Shown here in pieces: positions 40,222-48,800 of a stretch of DNA of 64,000 nucleotides. The notes beneath the pieces were generated by a model. It worked only from the letters and a program-made list of their open reading frames with translations. It did not search any database and was not told where the DNA came from. The stretch comes from Chamaea fasciata (taxonomy: Eukaryota; Chordata; Aves; Passeriformes; Sylviidae), in NCBI GenBank assembly GCA_029207755.1, contig JARCOQ010000072.1, forward strand, positions 310,001 to 374,000. The letters run 5' to 3'. Position 1 is the first letter of the stretch. Each line of letters starts with the position of its first letter. The position numbers and the translations under genes were made by a program.

Positions 40222-40330
40222 TGTCTTGGTTTGGGAAGACAGGTATCTGCCAGGTAAAATTACAATCAGAGGCTCTTTGGCAAAGATTTGGGAAATAGGA
40301 ATAGCAGTTCTCTACTAGTATGTAATACAA
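40222..40330. mobile_element. Degraded endogenous-retrovirus LTR-like fragment
   Basis: Sequence from TGTCTTGGTTTGGGAAGACA through GGTATCTGCCAGG, a GGCTCTTTGGCAAAGAT block and GCAGTTCTCTACTAG follows the order of a retroviral repeat I associate with passerine genomes. An AATAAA at about 40570 may belong to the same old insertion. No retroviral gene is visible. The assignment is from memory and the element is badly decayed. Confidence 0.4.
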
Positions 40331-41245
40331 AGCAAACAAACACAAAAAACTCCCCCCCCCACCAAACAACTACAGCATTAATGACAAACGACAACAGTAC
40401 CAAGAACCTCGAGGGCTTTGTTTCACAAAACCCAGGGCAGTTTGGTTTCGCTGTCCCTGCAGGATCCTCAGAGCACCAAGCTGAAACAGTGGAAAAGTCC
40501 CGGGCTGGTCGCTGGGATGGCAGGGTGTCCCGGCAGGCAGGGGCAGGATGTCTCCCCGAACGCCGGAGAAATAAAAGCACGCAGCTGCCTCAAGCTTTGT
40601 CTTTTACCTGCGTTATCTCCCCCTTCCACCTTTGTTCACCTCTTTGTTTCGGTTAAGTACTCTCAAGTATCCAACACTTGGTCTCCTTGGTAACGCGTGG
40701 GGAAAAAATTCTTTCGAGAAAGAAGGAACAAACCTAACCCCCAACACTCCTCCTACTTTTTTTGCCAAGAGTGAGGGAGTCCCAAGGAACCATTTCAACA
40801 CTTCAAGGAATGTCTCACATGCCAGGAAAGGCTCTGACACACTGACTGAAAACACTGGGAGGAGGGAGGACACACAACACATCAGCCAACGCAGATTTTC
40901 GGCTGCCTTGGACATTATTCCTTCACAACAGCCACAATCTTTTTCCATAGACATTCTCCCCAGGTAAAAATCCAGGCGTGATGGTGAAGGGGCTAATTCT
41001 TTACCCTGTTTAGAATCAGTCAGAGAACTTCACTGTGTTTGTGACTCGTGCTCTCTTCACTTGAAACAGCTCCCACAAGACCTTGAAGGACAACTTGCTT
41101 CAACTGCCGGGAGGTCAAACTTGATAAAATCTTCAATATTGTCCTTTCCGGTGTATTTCCTTATCCTCCTACCCTTATGAGATCTGCCTGTACTGCAGGA
41201 CCAGCTATCTGCTCTAACAACATGGTTCTTGTATGAAAAATACAA

Positions 41246-41344
41246 GCCAAAATAGAAAATCTAGATGCTGAAAGGAATATCAGCCAAGTCAAATCCAACT
41301 TTTAAAAACAGAATCCTCAAGAAATGATTCACCCACCCCAAAAC
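41246..41344 (+). repeat. Dispersed ~100-bp direct repeat, copy B
   Basis: Partner of 38229-38328 in the same orientation. It ends in the CACCCACCCC block shared with copy A. Sequence on either side is unrelated between the two copies. Confidence 0.8.
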
Positions 41345-43985
41345 AAATGCAGCAGTTGAGGCAACTTATTCATCTCACAGAGATCATTCTCCTATCTCTC
41401 CATGCTCTGCTCCAAAGTGTGTTCAAATCAAAGGTTCTCAGTTTTTTCCTCTTCCCCTTTAATTGTATTTAATTAGGTTGGTTTTCTTTTCCTTTGAAGT
41501 CAAGGGAAAGAGACCTATTTATTTCAAGGAATATTTAGCCTGGCCTTTTCCTTCCAGTGTTCTACCTCACTGCATCTTCAACCCCATTGTTCCATAGGGA
41601 CAGGGAGGCACCCAAATAAAGATTAATAAAAAGGCAATTCCTGTGGTGTTATCAATTGAAGAAACAGGATCACTTTTCCCAGTGTCAATGAACTTCAATA
41701 CACTAATAAAATTAACAAATATCAAAGTGGTTTGGGTCTGAAATAGAAACATTTCCACTAAATCTGAGTAGCTTTTCCAAATACTGGGCAAATAGTTTGA
41801 TACACTTTGAAATACTAAAATGTCTCCAGTGCTCCAAGATGAAGCTGAGCAAATTTCACTGAGTGAAATGAGACTAGACATTGTTTGCACCTTCTAAGCA
41901 TGCATTATATTTTCATCTTGGTGTTTAAAACAAGGCCACTGCAAGGAGAATTTCCACTGTCCCAGCTGTCAGTAACTGGTTTTGTGACTTACCTGCTGGG
42001 GAATTACTCACTTCCCATTGCAAATCTGAAATCACTGTTCATTTGGACAGATTGCTCCTGACTGCACCCTGATGATGTGTCCTCAGTCCAGCTCGTGGCA
42101 CTGGCAAGATAAATGTGTAGAATGAGATTAGGGGCAAAACACTAACAAAATTTGCTTAGATCAAAGAGATGCACTCACACCCTGGCAGTACTACCTGACA
42201 TCTTCCTGACAATATTATGAGGCAATTAATGTCTGTATGTCTTGGCTGATGGAGGTGAATAATGGTAAGTTCTAGGAGGCAACTGTCTAAAGCAGGGGAA
42301 GCTGATTAATTACCCAGCAATAATTCATTATTGAGACATTTAGGTCGACTTGTGCACCACAAAGTCAGAGGGAGCAGGAAACAATCAAACCGATGAATAC
42401 TGTTCAGACTAAACTGTTGGCAGCTACAGCCACAGAGGCACATTTACAGAGAAAATGACACCATCTCAGAGAAATCAGGTGCCTGGAAGCAAATCCTCAA
42501 ACCAAGTGGGCAGTCTCCATCCCACACAAGGGACGCATCAGCACGTGCAGCAGGAGCCCCTGTGCTGGCATTTTCACTGTTTCTCAGGTCTACCTGTTCC
42601 CTGCCTCAAACAGGGGCACAAATGAGGAGCCAGTCTGCAAAGCCTTGGGCTTTCATCTCACACTGCTACACTGAAGCAAATGGACAGGAAAATAGAAGAA
42701 GCCTGAATACACCTCTGCTGATAAAGATCTCTATGTTAATACCATTAACATTGACTACATCGAATTTAAAGCTGATATCTGCCTGCATATCACATCCAAG
42801 TCTCTTTTCAGGTGTACAAAAAATGTGTCTATTTCACAGCATTTCTTCCTTTACTTCTCCACCTGGATCATACAGAAAATACATTTCTTGGCCACCAGCA
42901 AATCATTGCCCCTTATGGGGACTGTTCCCTAAAGAGTTTCAGTACCAGAACAATGGACTACTGCACAGCACCAAATTTCAATTGTGACTTAACTATTCCA
43001 CAAAGGGGATTTACTGTAGTGACACCTCTCAGGAATACACAATTATTTGAAATGTCACTGACATTTTCCACTAACAAAACAGCACTTCTACTTTAGCAGT
43101 GATTCGAAGATGGAAACTTTCCATTAAGCCTTTTCTTTCCTCTGGGTGTCAGAGTTGTCCTCAAAGTCCTTCTGTGTTAAAAATTAATTGTCTGGTTTGG
43201 TCTAACACACCCAATGTATTCGTTAGGGAGTACACGCACAGTAATACCTCAGAAAGGTTACAACCCTCCTCCCCAAGATCTTGGATGGCAATTTTGGGTT
43301 ACTCTGAACCTCTCTCCAGCTTTGGCTTCTGAACTTTTCCTTTAATCTACTTTTTCATTCACTTCGTGTATACCGATACAGTAGTTTTCCTCTTTTTGTA
43401 ACCTGGTGTCCAAATACCAGAACGACCGCTTGACCATTTCCATAAGCAAACCATGCTCTGCAAAACTCTTCAGTCAGAATCTTATTATTAAAGCAACTTT
43501 TTCCAAACAGTTTCTGCCGCAGAGCCAAAGGGCCCTCTGCTCAGAATCCTTTTCCTTAAAAGCATGGGGATATGGATGATTTCTGTGCCCCGTAAAGGTC
43601 CAGTGCCATTCACCTCTGGATACCAACCTGTTCTTCCATCTGACTGGGGATGGAGTCGCGGAAGATGAGAGGATTTCTCTCCAGCAATGATATCCTGCCC
43701 CTTGGCAGATATCAGGCAGTTCAAATCAAATTTCAGGTTTAGCTCACAACACTCAGGATGCTGACAGATGATGGAAGCACTGTCACAGCAGCTCTAGCTT
43801 GACTTTCTGCCTACACTACTGTACATTTTAAACCACTTCTGAACAGGATCACTAGAAATGGGCAGCCATCCCTAAATCATCCCTGAAAACACAATGGCAT
43901 CCAACAGGTGTTTGCTTGAGTTATCCCCCTAAGGGAAGGCAGTACTTAAACAGGCATAGAGAGGATAAAAGGAATAATTCTGTTC
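41345..43985. other. AT-rich non-coding stretch up to the island boundary
   Basis: No supportable exon. Composition stays AT-rich to about 43985 and then changes sharply to GC-rich. Upstream OXA1L exons, expected if the gene were intact, are not seen. Confidence 0.5.
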
Positions 43986-44025
43986 CTAAGAGCTGCCTCC
44001 TTCCCCTGTCTCCTCATTTGCCAAG

Positions 44026-44315
44026 GCCACGCACGAGGCCGATCAGCGCCGCCGGCGCCTCCGGAACCACCTGCAGCTGGCAGCCAAAGGTGACCAAAAA
44101 AACTCCCCCAAAAAAACCCAAAAAAATTTGGGGGGAGGGGGAATCCCTCCCCAGAATGATATTTTTACATTTTTATTTATTTCGGGTTTTTTTTGTTTGT
44201 TTAATCAGGCCCTCTCCGGCAAACCTTCGCTCAAAACCCGCTGAGCTCCCCCGGGGCCGCTCCGGCCGCGCCCTCAGGCACCCCGAAAAGACCCTGGAAA
44301 GACACGTTGGGCTGA
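44026..44315 (+). CDS. OXA1L: OXA1L, last two coding exons only (3' end, 5' part not found)
   Basis: Exons are 44026-44089 and 44209-44315. OXA1L is the mitochondrial inner-membrane insertase; its matrix C-terminal tail binds the mitoribosome. Exon one reads ATHEADQRRRRLRNHLQLAA, aligning without gaps to the human tail around MRNQLELAARG. It ends AAAG|gtgacc. The next exon, after ttaatcag, completes a glycine and gives PLRQTFAQNPL, then a Pro/Ala-rich linker, then PWKDTLG and TGA; human has GPLRQTFTHNPL and ends PWHDTLG. The first acceptor follows a pyrimidine-rich tract ending ccaag at 44025. The membrane-spanning core exons are not visible in the 44 kb upstream, so this copy is 5'-truncated by a rearrangement or join, or its other exons lie outside the window. 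Confidence 0.85.
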
Positions 44316-44341
44316 GGGGGGATCCTGGAAAATTCAAAAGA

Positions 44342-44347
44342 ATTAAA
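44342..44347 (+). terminator. Probable OXA1L poly(A) signal (ATTAAA)
   Basis: ATTAAA begins 27 bases after the OXA1L stop codon. No AATAAA is closer. It would give a very short 3' UTR ending before the tandem array. Confidence 0.5.
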
Positions 44348-44384
44348 AAACGGAAATATCCGACTCGTTTTTTGGGGCAAAAAA

Positions 44385-45480
44385 CGGATAAAATCGGGAG
44401 GTTTTGGGGCGGTTTGGCCTCCGGGGCTTGCCGTACAAAATGGCGGCGCGGTGTGAGGGCGACAAAATGGCGGCTCGGAGATTTCGCCGTACAGAATAGA
44501 GAAAACAGGGATTTGGGAGGAAAAAAGGGGATTTCGGGGGAAAAGGGGATTTTAGAGATAAAAAATTGGATTTTCTGATTCTAAATTTGGAGAAAAAACG
44601 GATAAAATCGGGAGGTTTTGGGGCGGTTTGGCCTCCGGGGCTTGCCGTACAAAATGGCGGCGCGCTGTGAGGGCGACAAAATGGCGGCTCGGAGATTTCG
44701 CCGTCCAGAATAGAGAAAACGGAGATTTGGGAGGAAAAAAGGGGATTTCGGGGAAAAAGGGGATTTTAGAGATAAAAAATTGGATTTTCTGTTTCTAAAT
44801 TTGGAGAAAAAACGGATAAAATCGGGAGGTTTTGGGGCGGTTTGACCGCTGGGGGTTGCCGTACAAAATGGCGGCGCTGTTTGAGGGAGACGTGAGGGCG
44901 ACAGAATGGCGGCGTCTTGAGGATCGTGCCGTACAAAATGGAGAAAACGGAGATTTGGGTGGAAAAAGGGGATTTGGGGGGAAAAGTGGATTTTAGAGAT
45001 AAAAATGGAAATCTCCGACTCTAAATTTGGGGGGAAAAGGGCAAAATTTAGGGAGTTTTGGGGCGGTTTGACCGCTGGGGGTTGCCGTACAAAATGGCGG
45101 CGCGGTGTGAGGGGTGAGGAGCGGGCGGAAAAATGGCGGCGCCCTGAGTATCTTGCCGTACAAGATGGCGGCTCGCGGGGTTTTTTTTGCCGTACAAAAA
45201 CTGAGAAAACGGAGATTTGGGGGAAAAAATGGGATTAAAAAAAAAAAAGAAAGAAATTTTAGAGAGAATAATGGAGATTTTGGTTGGGAAACGGGAAAAA
45301 TTGTCGGGTTTGGGGTGGTTTGGCCGCTCGGGGTTGCCGTACAAGATGGCGGCGCGCGGGGGGTTTTGCCGGATAAGACGGAAATTTGGGGGGAAAATGG
45401 AGATTTTGGGGAAAAAAGGGAGATTTTAGGGGGGAAAATGGGGATTTTAGAGGGAAAAACGAAATTTTGTGGGGAAAAAA
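44385..45480 (+). repeat. ~214-250 bp tandem array with repeated YY1-like boxes
   Basis: Four to five tandem units run between OXA1L and MRPL52. The CGGATAAAATCGGGAG block starts at 44385, 44599 and 44813 (spacing exactly 214), with diverged equivalents near 45038 and 45290. Each unit has a GGTTTTGGGGCGGTTTG block, then TTGCCGTACAAAATGGCGGC, usually a second ATGGCGGC box, then G-rich GGGGATTTTAGAGATAAAAA filler. The AAAATGGCGGC/AAGATGGCGGC core matches the YY1 site and occurs about ten times in the array. Long open frames across the array on both strands are repeat artefacts. Confidence 0.85.
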
Positions 45481-45699
45481 ATCGCTTTAAAAAGAAAAAA
45501 AAATCCCCAAATCGGCAAAACCTGAGGGGAAAAATTCTCCCCAAAACCACCTCAAACTCCCACAAACAAAAAAAAAAAAACCCGCGGCGACAGCAAAACA
45601 ACAACAACAAAAAGAGGCGATCTGAAAATTTATTGAAATTTAATTTAATTTTAATTTTATTTCTCTTCTGGCGTTTAATCGCCGGGCCGCTCCCGTCTC

Positions 45700-45869
45700 G
45701 TTCCGTACAAGACGGCGGCGCACGAAGCGGAAGTTGGGTCATGGAACTTCCGGTGCGAAATGGCGCCGCGCTTCGCGGTCATTCCGTACAACATGGCGGC
45801 GAGCGGATGTTTCGGTGACGTGCGCATGCGCGCGGTGACATCACTTCCTGCCGTGGCGAAGATGGCGGC
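45700..45869 (+). promoter_or_regulatory. MRPL52 promoter: ETS, NRF-1 and YY1 motifs
   Basis: A CpG-rich, TATA-less segment directly upstream of the proposed start codon. TGCGCATGCGCG at 45821-45832 is a full NRF-1 palindrome. ACTTCCTG at 45843-45850 is an ETS/GABP (NRF-2) site, with further CGGAAGT and ACTTCCGG cores near 45727 and 45746. AAGATGGCGGC at 45859-45869 is a YY1 site that includes the start ATG. NRF-1, GABP and YY1 together are a known signature of nuclear genes for mitochondrial proteins. These are sequence matches; activity is inferred. Confidence 0.7.
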
Positions 45870-48800
45870 GCGCAGAGTCCTCCGGCTCGGTTCGTCCCGG
45901 GAAAGCTCCAGGAGGGTCTCGGGGGGCGGGAGGCGCTGATTTAATGAGATGCAAATGAGCGGGCGTGGTCTGAGGGGGTTGAGCGTGGTTTAATCTCGAT
46001 TTGGGCGGGGTTTTGAAAGAAGGGGCGTGGCTTGCGCGTGATTGACGTTTGGCACCCCCCCAGCGGAGCGGCAGGCGCGCGCTGCCCGGCCCTGGCCACG
46101 CCCCCCGCAGCGGATTGGCGAATGGCGAGAGAGGTGAGGGGGGAAAAGAGGGCGTGGCCTCAGGATCGAGGCGTGGTTTTAAGGGAGGGGGCGTGGTTTC
46201 GTCGTGAGGGGATTTGGCGGGAAATTGTTGGGGGGTTTTTTTTCCCTCGAATTTTGGGGGAATTTCCGGGATTTGGGACGTTTTTCCCTGGATTTGGAGG
46301 TTTTCCCCAAAATTTTGGGATTTTTTCCAGCAAATTTGAAGTTTGTCCCAAAATTTCTGAGTTTTTCCCAAATTTTTGGGGTGTTCCGTGGAGTTTTTTG
46401 GGAATTTCCCAGGATTTGGGGTGGAATCGGGGAAAAATTGGGGAATTTTGGAAAACTTTGGGGTAAATTTCGGATTTTTTCCCCCAAATTCTGTGATTTT
46501 TACCCAAATTTTTGGGATTTTTTTTTCCCCAACAAATTTTGGGATCCTGGATGGATCTGAGGGAATTCCGGCTGGAATTTTGGGTTAAAATTCCCGAATT
46601 TTGGGATTTTTTCTTCCAAATTTAGGGATTTTTTTCCCCCAAATTTCGGGATTTTTTTCCCCCAAATTTTGGGATTTTTTCTTCCAAATTTTGGGATTTT
46701 TTCCCCCAAATTTCGGGATTTTTTCCCAAAAATTTTGGAATTTTTTCACCAAAATTTTGCGAAATTTTTTCCCCCAAATTTTGGGAATTTTTTTCTCCAG
46801 TTTTTTAGATTTTTAACCAAATTTTGGGATTTTTTCCCCCAAATTTTGGGATTTTCCCCCCAAATTTTGGGATTTTTTCCTTCCAAATTTCGGGATCTTT
46901 TCCCCCAAATTTTGGAATCTTTCCCCCAAATTTTGGGAATTTTTTTTCCCCAGTTTTTTAGATTTTTAACCAAATTTTGGGAATTTTTTCCCCCAAATTT
47001 TGGGATTTTTTTTTCTCCAGTTTTTAGATTTTTAACAAAATTTTGGCCATTTTTCCCCCCAAATTTTGGGAATTTTTTCCCCCAAATTTTGATTTTTTCT
47101 CCCCAAATTTTTTTGGTTTCTTCCCCAAACATTGGGATTCCAGGGGATTTCTGCTGGAATTTTGGGGTAAAATTCCCAAATTTTGGGGTTTTTCCCTCAG
47201 CTTTGGGCTCTCCCCGAGTTTCTCCGGGCCCGGCCCCCTGCGGGACCTCCCTGACTGGAGCTTTTCGGGTAAAAAACCGGAAATTTTGGGGAAATTTTGG
47301 AGAATTTTGGAGATTTGGGGAAAATTTGGGAATTTTGGGGGAAAATTCGGAATTTTGGGTGAAATTTGGGAATTTTGGGGACAAAGTTTGGTGGTTTTGG
47401 AGAGAAAATTTTGGAAATTTGGGGCGGGGGGAAATGGGAATTTTTGGGAAGGGAAAATTTGGGAGTTTTGGGATAAAAATTTGGGGGTGAAATTTGGGGG
47501 TTTTTGGGGGGAAATTTAAGAAATTTTCAGGAAAATTTAGGAAGCTTTGGAGGGAAAATTGGGAATTTTGAGAAATTTTGGGGAGGGCAAAATCAGGAAT
47601 TCGAGGATGGAATTTCTGGCGGGAATTTGGGAATTTTAGGGATAAAAATTTGGTGATTTGGAGCTGGAAAATTTGGGAATTTGGGGAGGGAAAATTGGGA
47701 ATTTTGAGAGCAAAAATAGGGAATTTTGGAGAGGAAATTTGGGAATTTTGTGAGAAAAATTTGGGATTTTTTGTGGGGGGGAAACTCTGGGAATTTGGGT
47801 TGGAAATTTTGGGAATTCTTGGAAGGGAAAAACCCGGAATTCGGGGAGGAAATTTTGGGCGGAAAATTTTGGGAATTCTGGAGGGAAAATTTGGGAATTT
47901 TGGGGATAAAAATTTGGGAATAAAAATGTGGGAATTTTGGGGGAAAATTTGGGAATTTTGGGGATAAAATGTGGGAATTCTGGGGGAAAAGTTGGGAATT
48001 CTAGGAAGGAAAATTTGGGAATTTTGGGGATAAAAATGTGGGAATTCTGGGGGGAAATTTGGGAATTTTAGGAAGGAAAACTTGGGAATTTTGGGGATAA
48101 AAATGTGGGAATTTTGGGGATAAAAATGTGGGAATTTTCAGGGGGAAAATTTGGGAATTGGGGGGGAAAGTTCGGGGATTTTGGGGAGAAATTTGGGGAA
48201 TTTTGGGAGTGCAAAATTTGGGAAATTTGAAGGGAAAACGAGGGAACATTTTTGGGGGAAGAAAATCAGGGAATTTTCGGAGGGAAACTTGGGAATTTTG
48301 AGGGGAGAATTTGGGAATGCTCTGGGGAGGAAATTTGGGAATATTTGGGGGGAAAAATTTGGGGATTTTTGTCTCTCCCCTCCCCTCCCCCCCTCCAGAC
48401 GGGCGCCCCTCCCCCCCCGGCGGGGGCAGCTCCAGCGGCTCCAAGAGAACCAAGAGCTGGTGGTGAGTCCCAAAAAACCCCAAAATCACCCCAAAACCCT
48501 CCAAATTTACCCCAAAATTCCCAGTAAAAATTGGGATTTTTAGAGCCCCAAAGATCCCCAAAATTGGAATCTTTGAAGTTCCAAAACCCCCAAAAGTCAC
48601 CCCAAAATTTCCACCCAAAATCCCAAAAATCACCCCAGAATTCCCCCTAAAAATTGGAATTTTTAGAGCCCCAAAAATCCCAAAAATTCACCCCAAAATT
48701 CCCACCTAAAATCCCTCAAAAAACCCCAAAATTCCCACTAAAAATTGGGATTTTTAGAGCCCCAAATATCCCAAAAATTCACCCAAAAATTGGAATTTTT

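Noticed and set aside
44993..45742. 249-codon minus-strand open frame, with overlapping plus-strand frames
   Set aside because: It lies across the tandem array and reads as low-complexity Pro/Phe repeats, with the MRPL52 promoter in the same DNA. It is a repeat artefact.
46669..47490. 273-codon plus-strand frame and a 212-codon minus-strand frame
   Set aside because: Both are translations of the intron 2/3 minisatellites. They overlap real MRPL52 exon 3 only by chance.
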